This document shows, piece after piece, positions 25,403 through 34,205 of a stretch of 61,541 nt of DNA; position 1 is the first letter of the stretch, and each line of letters starts with the position of its first letter. The notes under the pieces are model-generated. The model was not told the DNA's origin. It made no database searches and saw only the letters and a list, made by a program, of their open reading frames with translations. Source of the DNA: Lentisphaeraceae bacterium. GTDB lineage: Bacteria > Verrucomicrobiota > Lentisphaeria > Lentisphaerales > Lentisphaeraceae. Made by a program: the position numbers and the translations under genes. The DNA lies in NCBI GenBank assembly GCA_021232515.1, contig JAJPOQ010000119.1:1-61541 (forward strand), written 5' to 3'.

Positions 25403-27774
25403 ATGTCTAGATTAAATGAAGTTCCACTGTTTTTGAGTCTGGTGTAATCGTCGGAATAATCGCCATTCGTTTTGTTGAGTATTTTTATTAAAAACTCTCT
25501 ACGTGAAAAGCCTTTATAGCCTTGCCCTGAAACCTCGCCGGATATACTGACGTGTTCTCCTGAAACATTTAGAGAGAACAAGGTATGGACGAACTTGTCT
25601 TGATGAAAGTCTTCAGTGAGTCCGTCATCTTCATAGAGCTCAGAAGTATATTCACCATCTTGAGAAGGAGTGGCAAACATCAATACTATTTCTTCAGGCT
25701 TGAGGTTCATCGTAGATTCTGGTGCACTCTTTAACATGGGAGTAACTTTACCAGCTTTGAGGAACCATGGTATTTCATTTAGTTTACACTCATAGTTTAA
25801 CCACTTTGGGCCAGCAAAGCTTTTATCATTGTTCATGTCGTACCATTCACCTTCTGGTAGATAAATAGAGCGAGATTTTACTCCGGGTTCCATAATTGGG
25901 CAGATGAGTATGTCTCCGCCAAATAAGAACTGGTCGTCGATTTGTCGGACTGCTGGGTCATTTTGGTACTCGTAAACAAGCGGTGATAAAATAGTTGAAC
26001 CCGTTTTATGGCTCTTAACGAACTGTGTGTAAATATAGGGCAAAAGTTTATATCGCAACTCAATGAACTTTTTACAGATTTCTTGGACGTCTTTGCCAAA
26101 AGACCAAACATACTGGTCGGCTGGATGATCATTGTGGTTTCGGCAAAAAGGGTAGAAGGTACCGCATTGCATCCAACGTATGAAAAGTTCAGGGTTTGTA
26201 GCTTCGACAAAACCACCGATGTCAGCACCAATAAATGGTTGACCAGATAGACCTAGGCCCATTGCCATAGGTAAGCTCATTTTAAGATGGTCCCAGCGAG
26301 AAGCGTTATCTCCCATCCAGTTTGCGGCATATCTTTGAATACCGGGAGAGCCAGCTCGAGAAAGCACGAAAGTTCTTTGTTTTGGATTGTCGGCTTTGAG
26401 GCCTTCAACTGTAGACATAGCCATGAGCGTGCCGTATTCATTATGAAAACGGTCATGAGGATAGTTACCGTTATCCTCACCAGCGAAACGCATGGCGTCT
26501 GGAGATATAGAGCCCGTAGCTGGTTCGTTCATGTCATTCCAGATGCCAGCTATGCCTTCTCTTATATGTTCGGCATTTTTCTTTCCCCACCAGTCTCGAC
26601 ATTCTGTCTTCGAGAAGTCAGGAAAAGCTGTTTTACCTGGCCAGACTTGACCGATGTATATTTGGCCATTTTCACATTTGCATAGTAGGTCATTATCGCG
26701 AGCTTCTTGGAAAATCTTGTATTCTTGATCGTGCTTTACTCCTGGATCGACAATAGTTATGACTCTGAAACCCATTTCTTCTAGTTTCTTGAAAAGTGTT
26801 TGTCGATCAGGAAATAATTCGTCATTCCAGGTGAAAACTCTATACTCATCCATGTAGTCGATATCTAGCCAAAGTACATCGCATGGACTACCGCTTTTAC
26901 GTTGTTTACTGGCAAGCTCGAGAAGTTCTTTTTCATTGTACTTTTTCCAGCGACACTGGTGATAACCAAGAGACCAAAGTGGAGGTAAGAGAATAGAGCC
27001 GGTTAATTTACTGTAATCGGCCAATATATTTTTAATTGATGGATCAGAGAAAAAGTATTCACAGTATTGTCCACCGTTATAAGTACTGGAAATATGGCTA
27101 GAGTTTTTTTGATTGTCAAAGTCATACTTTGCCGGGAACGGATTGTCGATGAAGTAGCCAGAAGCCTTAAGAGTATTTGGGTGCATTCTGTAGTAAAAAC
27201 CAATACTCATGTAGTATGGATCAAAATCTGTTGAAAGAGGGTCGTCATCTTTTTCTTTGAGAAGATCTTCGATTTTCTTGTCTGGATCAGGCGCTAAAAC
27301 GTCTTTATTTTTCATGACAAAGGACCGACCATGACGATCGAGAGAACCCGTTTTTTCACCTAGACCATAAATGTGCTCGTGCGGAAGACAGTTTCGGGTA
27401 GTTGTGAAAAAGTTATTTTGATACTGGTAGAAGGGAGTGTTTTTATAGGGCTCAAGGATTATAGACCCATCACTTCTATGAATTGAAACTTGGCAGTTTC
27501 TCTTCGTTAACTGTACTTCGAGTTCATCGGTTTTGACGGTATAAGAATGTTCACTATCTGAAAGCTGATAGGCAGAGTGAGCCCAGTTGTTTTGGATACA
27601 GGCGACAGAAGGTTTCTCAATAAACTTTTGTCCCTGAGAGATTCTTATTCGAGCAATAGAGGAGGACAAAAAGCTAAGCTCCAGAAGTTCATCATCTATA
27701 TGAAAGATGACTTTATCGGAGAACTCCTGATAAGACTTTATTGTGGATAACGATAATAGAAAATCCGGATTCAT
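25387..27774 (-). CDS. Glycoside hydrolase family 31 (alpha-glucosidase type)
   Basis: 795 residues. N-terminal beta-sandwich, then a (beta/alpha)8 catalytic domain and C-terminal beta domains. Seen: 'HEHIYGLGEKTG', 'DVLWLDIDYMDEYRVFTW', the nucleophile Asp near residue 413 in 'GIWNDMNEPA', the acid/base Asp near 488 in 'WMGDNASRWDHL', and 'GQPFIGADIGGF'. Hydrolyses alpha-glucosides or related alpha-glycosides by retention. No signal peptide is apparent, so it probably acts in the cytoplasm on imported oligosaccharides. No transporter gene is adjacent. Confidence 0.93.
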   Translation of the reverse strand: MNPDFLLSLSTIKSYQEFSDKVIFHIDDELLELSFLSSSIARIRISQGQKFIEKPSVACIQNNWAHSAYQLSDSEHSYTVKTDELEVQLTKRNCQVSIHRSDGSIILEPYKNTPFYQYQNNFFTTTRNCLPHEHIYGLGEKTGSLDRHGRSFVMKNKDVLAPDPDKKIEDLLKEKDDDPLSTDFDPYYMSIGFYYRMHPNTLKASGYFIDNPFPAKYDFDNQKNSSHISSTYNGGQYCEYFFSDPSIKNILADYSKLTGSILLPPLWSLGYHQCRWKKYNEKELLELASKQRKSGSPCDVLWLDIDYMDEYRVFTWNDELFPDRQTLFKKLEEMGFRVITIVDPGVKHDQEYKIFQEARDNDLLCKCENGQIYIGQVWPGKTAFPDFSKTECRDWWGKKNAEHIREGIAGIWNDMNEPATGSISPDAMRFAGEDNGNYPHDRFHNEYGTLMAMSTVEGLKADNPKQRTFVLSRAGSPGIQRYAANWMGDNASRWDHLKMSLPMAMGLGLSGQPFIGADIGGFVEATNPELFIRWMQCGTFYPFCRNHNDHPADQYVWSFGKDVQEICKKFIELRYKLLPYIYTQFVKSHKTGSTILSPLVYEYQNDPAVRQIDDQFLFGGDILICPIMEPGVKSRSIYLPEGEWYDMNNDKSFAGPKWLNYECKLNEIPWFLKAGKVTPMLKSAPESTMNLKPEEIVLMFATPSQDGEYTSELYEDDGLTEDFHQDKFVHTLFSLNVSGEHVSISGEVSGQGYKGFSRREFLIKILNKTNGDYSDDYTRLKNSGTSFNLDIKKGD

Positions 27775-27868
27775 TTCATCCTCTATGCGTAAAAGTTAGC
27801 TTGGATGTCGTCAATATAAGTGATGATTGATACTTTGAACAACCATCACTCTGTTGTTGCCTGATGAT

Positions 27869-27897
27869 AATCCGGATCTTTTGGTCCGGATTATTTT
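27869..27897 (+). terminator. Terminator-like hairpin pointing rightward, with no plus-strand gene before it
   Basis: A 10-bp stem (27869-27878 / 27883-27892, TTTT loop) is followed by ATTTTTG on the plus strand. On the minus strand the stem has an A-C mismatch and no T-run, although the yciA-like gene ends here. It may terminate an unannotated plus-strand RNA, or be a weak terminator for the minus-strand gene. Confidence 0.5.
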
Positions 27898-28337
27898 TGT
27901 AAGCGTAGTTTTCTTCTTTCTTTTGCCGCTTCAAAACGTCTTACATCTTCACTCTCAGTAGGTTCAAGAGGAGGGACTTCTACAGACTTGCCGTTTTCGT
28001 CGACTGCAACCATAGTAAAGAAACAGGAGTTCGTGTGACGGACGACGTCATTTCGAATATCCTCGGCGATAACTTTTATGCCGATCTCCATTGAGGTTCT
28101 ACCAGTGAAGTTAACTTTCGCTAGAAGTGTAAGAAGTTCACCAATTTTGATTGATTGCTTAAAGTTTACTTTGTCGACTGAAAGAGTGACGCAGTAGTTG
28201 CCAGAGTACTTTGATGCACAGATATAGGCTGCTTTATCGAGAATCTTCAAGAGCTCGCCACCGTGCATGTTTCCGTTGAAGTTGGCCATCTCAGGCGTAA
28301 CTAAAACATTTAAAGTAGCTTCAGATTTGTCTAACAT
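27891..28337 (-). CDS. Acyl-CoA thioesterase, hotdog fold (YciA/ACOT type)
   Basis: 148 residues. 'TPEMANFNGNMHGGELLKILDKAAYICASKYS' is the hotdog thioesterase active-site helix with the conserved N-x-H-G-G-x-L and catalytic Asp (about residue 34). 'VDKVNFKQSIKIGELLTL' follows. The C-terminus is a basic Glu/Arg helix, as in YciA. Hydrolyses acyl-CoA esters. It begins 10 nt after the ndh stop and is probably co-transcribed. Confidence 0.9.
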   Translation of the reverse strand: MLDKSEATLNVLVTPEMANFNGNMHGGELLKILDKAAYICASKYSGNYCVTLSVDKVNFKQSIKIGELLTLLAKVNFTGRTSMEIGIKVIAEDIRNDVVRHTNSCFFTMVAVDENGKSVEVPPLEPTESEDVRRFEAAKERRKLRLQK

Positions 28338-28347
28338 TTGTTATTTC

Positions 28348-29622
28348 CTAATTATCAGAATTATTTTCGTTACCGTAAAAACGCCATTTTTTGCCGACGA
28401 TCAAACGAGAACCACGTTTAAAAGTAAAGTAAGACCAGCCCCACTGTAAAACAACCACGAGACGGTTTTTGAAACCTGTAAGGTAAAGAATATGGATAAA
28501 TAACCAAGCAACCCAAGCTGGAAAACCATTTAGTTTGAGCTTGCCAGAGTGGGCTATGGCCTTACTGCGGCCGATAGTTGCCATCTTACCTTTGTCGATA
28601 TATTTGAAAGGGGGTGTTGGCTTACCTTCTATATCATTCACTATTTTAGAGGCTATGTAACGACCTTGTTGCATCGCGACAGGCGCCATGCCAGGCAGTG
28701 GTTTGCCATCTTTTCCAAGCCTGTGTGCTTGGTCACCAGCAACAAATATGTCCGGGTAGTTTTTTAAAGTTAAATCTTCTTCAACTATCACTCGGCCTTG
28801 TTTGTCTTGTTCGACGTTTAAAGTGTTGCCAAGCTTAGAGGCAGCAACTCCAGCTCCCCATAGAATTGTTTGTGCTTCGATTTTTTCTTTGCCAACATAA
28901 ACACCAGTTGCATCGATGTTGGTTACTGCAGAGTTCGTCCAGATCTGAACTCCAAGTTTTTCTAAGTCTCTTGCTGCTCTTGCAGATTGATCTTCGTCAA
29001 ATGCCGTGAGAATTCTTGGTGCGAACTCTATTAATATGATTCGAGTCAGTCTCGCATCGATATTTCTAAAATCTTTTGCTAGTGTAAAACGGCTCATTTC
29101 GCCAATTGCACCAGCTAACTCGACACCAGTTGGACCACCACCTACTATGACAAATGTTAAGGCTTTTTTGCGAGCCTCTATGTCTGTTGAAGCTTCGGCA
29201 GTTTCAAATGCAGAGAGAACTCGACGGCGAATCTCTGTTGCTTGATTGAGTGTCTTAAGGCCAGGCGCGAACTCTTCCCATTCATTGTGACCAAAGTAAG
29301 TATGTCTTGCACCACAAGCTAGAATCAACTTGTCGTACTCATAGGTGCCTATATCGCAAACAACTTTCTTTTCATTTGGCAAAACCTTCTCGGCGCTGCC
29401 CTGATAAACAGTGATGTTTTTATAGTCAGAAAGTAGGGTTCGTATAGGTGCTGCTATATCGGCTGGATTTAAACCGGCCATAGCGACTTGATACAGTAGA
29501 GGTTGAAATAAATGATGATTCCTGCGATCGATCAAAGTTACTTCAACGTCTTTTTTGTTGCCTAGTTTTTTGGCTGCATTTATCCCCGCAAATCCACCGC
29601 CAATGATAAGGACTTTTTTCAT
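28348..29622 (-). CDS. ndh: Type II NADH:quinone oxidoreductase (NDH-2)
   Basis: 424 residues. Two Rossmann motifs: FAD-binding 'VLIIGGGFAGINAAKKLG' at the N-terminus and NADH-binding 'FVIVGGGPTGVELAGAIGE' in the middle. 'FQPLLYQVAMAGLNPADIAAP' is the NDH-2 quinone-site signature and 'VAGDQAHRLG' the second FAD contact. The C-terminus ('FIHILYLTGFKNRLVVVLQW') is the amphipathic membrane-docking region. Non-proton-pumping entry of NADH electrons into the quinone pool. First gene of a two-gene unit with the thioesterase. Confidence 0.94.
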   Translation of the reverse strand: MKKVLIIGGGFAGINAAKKLGNKKDVEVTLIDRRNHHLFQPLLYQVAMAGLNPADIAAPIRTLLSDYKNITVYQGSAEKVLPNEKKVVCDIGTYEYDKLILACGARHTYFGHNEWEEFAPGLKTLNQATEIRRRVLSAFETAEASTDIEARKKALTFVIVGGGPTGVELAGAIGEMSRFTLAKDFRNIDARLTRIILIEFAPRILTAFDEDQSARAARDLEKLGVQIWTNSAVTNIDATGVYVGKEKIEAQTILWGAGVAASKLGNTLNVEQDKQGRVIVEEDLTLKNYPDIFVAGDQAHRLGKDGKPLPGMAPVAMQQGRYIASKIVNDIEGKPTPPFKYIDKGKMATIGRSKAIAHSGKLKLNGFPAWVAWLFIHILYLTGFKNRLVVVLQWGWSYFTFKRGSRLIVGKKWRFYGNENNSDN

Positions 29623-29790
29623 TTTTCTCTCTCTTGTCTTAACCTGTTAAATATTTAACAACCTAGGCGAATATAGCTCTTTAATCAGAAAGTCTTCACT
29701 ATTTTAAAAAAAAGTTAAAAAATATGTCACAAAAGGTATGAGATACGAATGATGTAGGTGATAACTCGCCAAACACAGGAGTGAATTTAA

Positions 29791-30600
29791 ATGAGAAAGT
29801 TAATAGTTTTGGCTATATTAATAACTGGTTTCCAGTTATTTGCGACAGAAAACTATGCCGTTGTTACTAGTTCTTCGGCGAACCTTATGAATAAAGAAGG
29901 CTTTATTGTTGAGAAGATCAGAAAAGGGACTGTCGTTAAAGTAAAAGAACATAAAACAGATAAATCTGCAGTAGAAGTCAAACACTTGGGCAAGACTTAC
30001 TATGGTATTCAAAGAAGTTTCAGAGTGATAGAATCGATTTTAGATGAAGAAGTAAACCTTCTTAAAAAAGTATCTAAGATGAAAGAAGACGTCGGTGTGT
30101 TAACTGGCTTGATCAGCGAAAAGAGTGGCGAGATAGATTTAAAAGATGAGAAGATCGATAGAATTAACCGTTGGCTAGATGTTCAAAGAGACATGGCTTT
30201 TTCAGTTGATTACTACAAAGCTAAGACGAAAAAAGTTAGAAAGACTTTAGAACAACTAGAGCGTCGTAAAACTCTTTTTAAGCTTGAACTAGAAGCACTA
30301 AGCAAAGAAAAAAAACAACTAAAGTTTGAGTTAAATGAAGAGAGTGAAATTCTCAAAGCTCTTCAGTTAAAACTTAAGCCTTTGAGAGCAGAGAAGAGTT
30401 TGTTTGATCAGGGTTTCATGACTGTCGAAGTTATAGCAAAGTTTGCTCCGGTTTTTCACCAAGGTAAAATCATTAAGTATTTAGAGAAGCATAGCAATCT
30501 TAAGGTAGGTGTAGATCACTTATCTGGAGATTGGTATGTGGTTACTAAAGGGCAAAAAAAGTACTACATAGCATCGTCAGATGTAAGGATTAAGTTTTAG
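29791..30600 (+). CDS. Exported coiled-coil protein with SH3-like N-terminal segment
   Basis: 269 residues. Signal peptide 'MRKLIVLAILITGFQLFA'. Residues ~20-75 ('YAVVTSSSANLMNKEGFIVEKIRKGTVV') look like a bacterial SH3/beta-barrel module. Residues ~85-210 are a long Glu/Lys/Leu coiled coil, and the C-terminal ~50 ('LSGDWYVVTKGQKKYYIAS') resemble a second small beta module. No family recognised; a periplasmic scaffold is a guess. Its stop overlaps that of the convergent queG by 4 nt. Confidence 0.75.
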   Translation: MRKLIVLAILITGFQLFATENYAVVTSSSANLMNKEGFIVEKIRKGTVVKVKEHKTDKSAVEVKHLGKTYYGIQRSFRVIESILDEEVNLLKKVSKMKEDVGVLTGLISEKSGEIDLKDEKIDRINRWLDVQRDMAFSVDYYKAKTKKVRKTLEQLERRKTLFKLELEALSKEKKQLKFELNEESEILKALQLKLKPLRAEKSLFDQGFMTVEVIAKFAPVFHQGKIIKYLEKHSNLKVGVDHLSGDWYVVTKGQKKYYIASSDVRIKF

Positions 30601-31652
30601 TCTTGATTCAGTTGTTCTAAGACTAAAGGACTTTGTAAGTTTTTAAGCGACCATTCAATCAATTCCTGTGCCTTTGGATGGTCGCTTTGTTTTAGTATCG
30701 CAGCGGCATTTCGACGCAGTTTAGTGACTCCTGCATATTCTATGGCAGAACCTTTGATGATTCTTTTTATTTCACCTGCGGAACTTTTCATTAGCCACTC
30801 AAGACTGATAGGTATACGCGTATCTTCTTTGTCTTTTGGTGGACAAACAACTGTGCACCAGTCACAACCAAATAACCACTCTTCTATAAGTCGACTTTCA
30901 CTTTGGTCGAGAGTGCCTTTTTTCTCAATAGTCAGATACGAAATACACTCTAGAGAATTGAATGGCTGACCTTCGACTAAGGCATCTGTAGGACAGTTTT
31001 CGACACAGTTGTTACAGAACTTGCATGGGAAGGGCATCTTTGGATCAAGAATAACTTCAGGTAGGTCAATATCACAAAAAAGACTACCTATGAAAACTCT
31101 TACATTTTCATCAGGAGTTCTTAAAAGATCATTTGGACCACGTATGCCTAAGCCACCGAAGACAGCGAGTAATCTTTCAAAAATGGGTTTGGTATCTACT
31201 GCAGGAGTCGCGCTGAATTCACCAAAGTTATCTTCTAGTTTTTTCTGAAGTTTCAGTAGAACTTGGTGACCAGTTTTGTGGTAATCTTGCTCTTTGGCGT
31301 AAGCAGAGATGTAGCCGAGTAGATCATCGTCTTGGACGTCAGGGAAGTTATGTTCAGCCGAGGCGTCACCCCACTTATTTTTGAAGGTGATAACGATGAT
31401 TGATTTGGCACTTGGAAAAGCTTTTTGAGGGTTCGACTTTTCTTCTAACATACGTTCGAGGTAGTTCATGTCGCCAGCATAACCACTTGCTAGCCAGTTT
31501 TGACTGATGAGGTGGTTCTCTTCAAGAGTTTTTTTAAGATCAGAATTGTCGATTTTTATGCAGCATGCAGAGTGGCCACCACATTCTTGAACCAGTGTTT
31601 GCAGAGTTTTGTTAAAGTCTTTCACAGCTGATGATCCAGTGTGAGTTGGCAT
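30597..31652 (-). CDS. queG: Epoxyqueuosine reductase, QueG-like
   Basis: 351 residues. Reduces epoxyqueuosine to queuosine in tRNA using cobalamin and two [4Fe-4S] clusters. Seen: 'WLASGYAGDMNYLERM' (family W-x-x-x-x-x-G-x-M-x-Y-L), 'DTKPIFERLLA' with the catalytic Asp, cluster cysteines in 'CKFCNNCVENCPTDAL', 'CISYLTIEKKGTL' and 'GCDWCTVVCP'. The usual A-G-L-G-W-I-G-K-H-T reads F-G-G-L-G-I-R-G-P-N-D, a divergence near the cobalamin site. The ATG lies 41 nt inside tilS; an alternative GTG at 31625 is possible. The tilS-queG pair joins two tRNA wobble-base enzymes. Confidence 0.85.
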   Translation of the reverse strand: MPTHTGSSAVKDFNKTLQTLVQECGGHSACCIKIDNSDLKKTLEENHLISQNWLASGYAGDMNYLERMLEEKSNPQKAFPSAKSIIVITFKNKWGDASAEHNFPDVQDDDLLGYISAYAKEQDYHKTGHQVLLKLQKKLEDNFGEFSATPAVDTKPIFERLLAVFGGLGIRGPNDLLRTPDENVRVFIGSLFCDIDLPEVILDPKMPFPCKFCNNCVENCPTDALVEGQPFNSLECISYLTIEKKGTLDQSESRLIEEWLFGCDWCTVVCPPKDKEDTRIPISLEWLMKSSAGEIKRIIKGSAIEYAGVTKLRRNAAAILKQSDHPKAQELIEWSLKNLQSPLVLEQLNQD

Positions 31653-32904
31653 GCTTGGCTTTAGAGTCTTTAGTTCGCTCTATGCCGGGGATCCAGAGTA
31701 TATTTTCACCATCAGTTAAAAAAGGCAACTCAGCTTTTTGTTTTGAGCTTAACTTATGATTGTTTAGTAGCTTTTTAACTTTGACTTCTTTACTTCTTTT
31801 CTCAGGTAGAATCTTATCTCCTAGTAACCAACTTCGAACAACTAGTTTTTCAGGTAGTTCAGAAATAGAGAAGCTTTTTGTATGAGTCTTTGAAATTGGA
31901 TTTGATACTTGAGTCGCTGTGAGCCTAAAGCTTGCAGTCTCTATGACCTCTTGTTTTGTCGGATCCCAACTTATAGAAAATTGTTGAGGTGGTAAGTAGA
32001 TCGCACCATTTGTATCAATTTTCAGTACGTGTTCTGCAGTAAGATTTACTGAAATAGTTTCATCGTGTGAACGTGAGCATTCTTGAGTTAATCTCTGTAT
32101 AGCATCGTGACTTGGGTAGTACTCTTCAGAGTTTTCTTTCTCAAGAAACAGTAGACGAATAACTCTGGCTTTTAGGGCATCGTGAACTTCTAAAAATGTT
32201 TGAGTCGTGAAAGCTGTGTTAGAGATCCAGTTTTGTGCGGACTCTTCGAGGAAGTCGGCATCGTGCTTGGTATTTGAAATAGTTCTATCCAATCCGTGTA
32301 GGGAACCTAGTTTTGCTAATTCAGGGATGATCTTACTACGAACTCTATTTCGATTAAACTTTGTGTCTTCATTAGATTCATCTTCACGCCATTTTAACTT
32401 ATTGCTTTCTAAGTAACTCAGGATGTCTTGGCGAGAAGAGTAGAAGAGGGGACGAAAGTAAAGAACACCAGAAATAACTTTTGATTCGCTAAAACCAGTT
32501 AAACCAGTGGCCGATGAACCGCGCATAGCTCTGAGAATAAAGTTTTCTCTTTGGTCGTCCAAGTGATGAGCTAAAAGCACAATTGAGTTGGTGTCAGTAT
32601 TTTCTTGCCACCATTTTTGTCGAAGTCTTCTTGCTGCCGCCTCAATTGATTCGCCATTTTTCTTATCTGTATTTACATCTAAGTCAATTTTTCGGAATGG
32701 GATACTTTCTTGAGAACAGAAGTTTTTACAGAACTCAGCGTCTTTATCTGCAGACTCTTCTCTTAAGTGATGATGAAAGTGAATGGCTTCAAAAGGAATA
32801 TCACTTTTCTTCAAAATATGGGCCAGCGCAGTACTATCGGCACCGCCACTGAATCCAAGATAGACGTTTTTAAAGTCATGAAGTTTTTGAAGATTTATTT
32901 TCAT
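31612..32904 (-). CDS. tilS: tRNA(Ile)-lysidine synthetase TilS
   Basis: 430 residues. Converts C34 of tRNA-Ile(CAU) to lysidine using ATP and lysine. N-terminal PP-loop ATPase motif 'LGFSGGADSTALAHIL', 'HFHHHLREESADKD', 'SIEAAARRLRQKWW', 'AHHLDDQRENFILRAMRGS' and 'FNRNRVRSKIIPEL'. The C-terminal TilS domains (substrate-binding, 'LVVRSWLLGDKILPEKRSKEVKVKKLL') are complete. The likely substrate tRNA is at 15528-15601. Overlaps queG. Confidence 0.95.
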   Translation of the reverse strand: MKINLQKLHDFKNVYLGFSGGADSTALAHILKKSDIPFEAIHFHHHLREESADKDAEFCKNFCSQESIPFRKIDLDVNTDKKNGESIEAAARRLRQKWWQENTDTNSIVLLAHHLDDQRENFILRAMRGSSATGLTGFSESKVISGVLYFRPLFYSSRQDILSYLESNKLKWREDESNEDTKFNRNRVRSKIIPELAKLGSLHGLDRTISNTKHDADFLEESAQNWISNTAFTTQTFLEVHDALKARVIRLLFLEKENSEEYYPSHDAIQRLTQECSRSHDETISVNLTAEHVLKIDTNGAIYLPPQQFSISWDPTKQEVIETASFRLTATQVSNPISKTHTKSFSISELPEKLVVRSWLLGDKILPEKRSKEVKVKKLLNNHKLSSKQKAELPFLTDGENILWIPGIERTKDSKAKHANSHWIISCERL

Positions 32905-32988
32905 TATAAAAAGCTAAGAGCCAGTTCTGTTTCTTGTAGTTAACTATGAGTGTTGTATTATTAGCACAAATTATCTTAGGGGACTGTA

Positions 32989-33663
32989 ATGTCTGAAGAA
33001 AACTCTTCAAATGAAAATAAGTCAGAAGAACCGAAGCGAAGGTCGGGAAAGCTGTCGGTTATTATCCTGTTTGCTAGTATTGCAGGTTTTGCTTATGCAC
33101 TCTCAATGGTGGTTCAAAAAGGCGCTGAGATACAAACTCGTGGTACAGAAGAGGTCAGTTCTTCATTGAAGAAAGACAAAGAGTATATGGTTTATATCCG
33201 CAAGGTCGAAGTGAATCCGAAAGCTGCTACAGGGGAAGCTTGGGATGTCGGCGGGTCGGCTCCGGACCTATTTTATAAAGTTTGGTGGAAGAGTAACCTA
33301 CTTTACGAAAGTGATGTTAAGAAAGATTCTTTGATTGCTGAGTGGATTCCGGTAGGTCTAGATCTTAAGGATTCGTTACTCAAAGGTTCTGTTAGTGTAG
33401 ATCAATTGGTGAAACTGCCAATAGTTAGATGGAGTGATGCAAAAGGTGCTGAAAAGGTCGTGTTTGACATCCTCGATCAAGACCTCGCTCAAAATGACAA
33501 GATTGAGACACTAACCTTCTATTTTAAAGACTTGGAAGAAGGAGCAAATTTCTTTAGCTTTATCGATAAAAAAGACCATGGACTTATTTCAGTTCGAGTC
33601 GATTTCTTAGATAACGCTCTATCTCAGGGCCGTAAGATTGAACTTTTGAGAAGCGGGAAGTGA
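32989..33663 (+). CDS. Single-pass membrane protein linked to the PqiA-like gene, function unknown
   Basis: 224 residues. A short charged cytoplasmic N-terminus (~1-23) is followed by one helix (~24-42, 'LSVIILFASIAGFAYALSMVV') and a ~180-residue periplasmic part rich in beta-like alternation ('DLFYKVWWKSNLLYESD', 'LTFYFKDLEEG'). No family recognised. GGGGA precedes the ATG. Its TGA overlaps the GTG start of the PqiA-domain gene, so the two are translated together and probably form a membrane complex. Confidence 0.75.
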   Translation: MSEENSSNENKSEEPKRRSGKLSVIILFASIAGFAYALSMVVQKGAEIQTRGTEEVSSSLKKDKEYMVYIRKVEVNPKAATGEAWDVGGSAPDLFYKVWWKSNLLYESDVKKDSLIAEWIPVGLDLKDSLLKGSVSVDQLVKLPIVRWSDAKGAEKVVFDILDQDLAQNDKIETLTFYFKDLEEGANFFSFIDKKDHGLISVRVDFLDNALSQGRKIELLRSGK

Positions 33664-34178
33664 TAAACAGCAAAGAGGTATTTCGCTACAGCTTGAGTGG
33701 CACGTTGCTTTATATCTCCGGTTTACTTTTGCCTTGTATGACTGTTTACCCAAGAGCTGGAGAGTATACAGGTTTATTAAAGATCTTTTCTCCATCTGAG
33801 TTTGAGCCTAAAGTTTATACTGTACTTTCGGCGATCGGAGAAGTTTATGAATCTGGTCACTTGTGGATAACGCTGATTCTCTTTCTGTTTACTATCGTAT
33901 TCCCTGTATTGAAAATGGGAGTTTTACTTCTGTATGGGCTGAAGGTCATTCCGGATAAAGGAAAACTTCTTTCCTTCATCAATATTTTAGGAAAGTTTTC
34001 GATGATGGATGTTTTTGTTTTGTCTCTACTCGTTTTGTCGATTAAGTCTTTACCAGGAGGGAGCTCAGTGGAGTTAAATAGCGGTATATACTTCCTTGCA
34101 GGATCAATTCTAATAAGTGTTTATTCAGGTTATATTTTGAATGCGCCGTGCAGAAACAAAAAAGGACCGGCTTGTTAG
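33660..34178 (+). CDS. PqiA-domain integral membrane protein
   Basis: 172 residues from a GTG start overlapping the upstream stop. Four membrane helices with the PqiA-domain pattern: 'LSGTLLYISGLLLPCMTVYP', 'SGHLWITLILFLFTIVFPVLKMG', 'FSMMDVFVLSLLVLSIKSLPG' and 'SGIYFLAGSILISVYSGYIL'. PqiA proteins belong to envelope lipid-transport systems with MCE proteins (PqiB). Only one PqiA unit is present here and no MCE gene is adjacent; the coupled upstream anchored protein may be its partner. The stop codon lies in the loop of the downstream terminator. Confidence 0.85.
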   Translation: MINSKEVFRYSLSGTLLYISGLLLPCMTVYPRAGEYTGLLKIFSPSEFEPKVYTVLSAIGEVYESGHLWITLILFLFTIVFPVLKMGVLLLYGLKVIPDKGKLLSFINILGKFSMMDVFVLSLLVLSIKSLPGGSSVELNSGIYFLAGSILISVYSGYILNAPCRNKKGPAC

Positions 34179-34189
34179 CCAGTCCTTTT
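34160..34189. terminator. Bidirectional terminator between pqiA-like gene and aroA
   Basis: Stem AAAAGGAC-c-GGCT / AGCC-a-GTCCTTTT with a TGTT loop. The minus strand has a long T-run (complement of the A-run at 34158-34163), making it the better terminator for aroA; the plus strand has four T. The tandem repeat array lies between it and the aroA stop. Confidence 0.82.
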
Positions 34190-34205
34190 CGAATATGTCT
34201 TGTTC

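Noticed and set aside
26287-26685. 132-codon plus-strand open frame
   Set aside because: Antisense to the GH31 catalytic core, which carries the family motifs.
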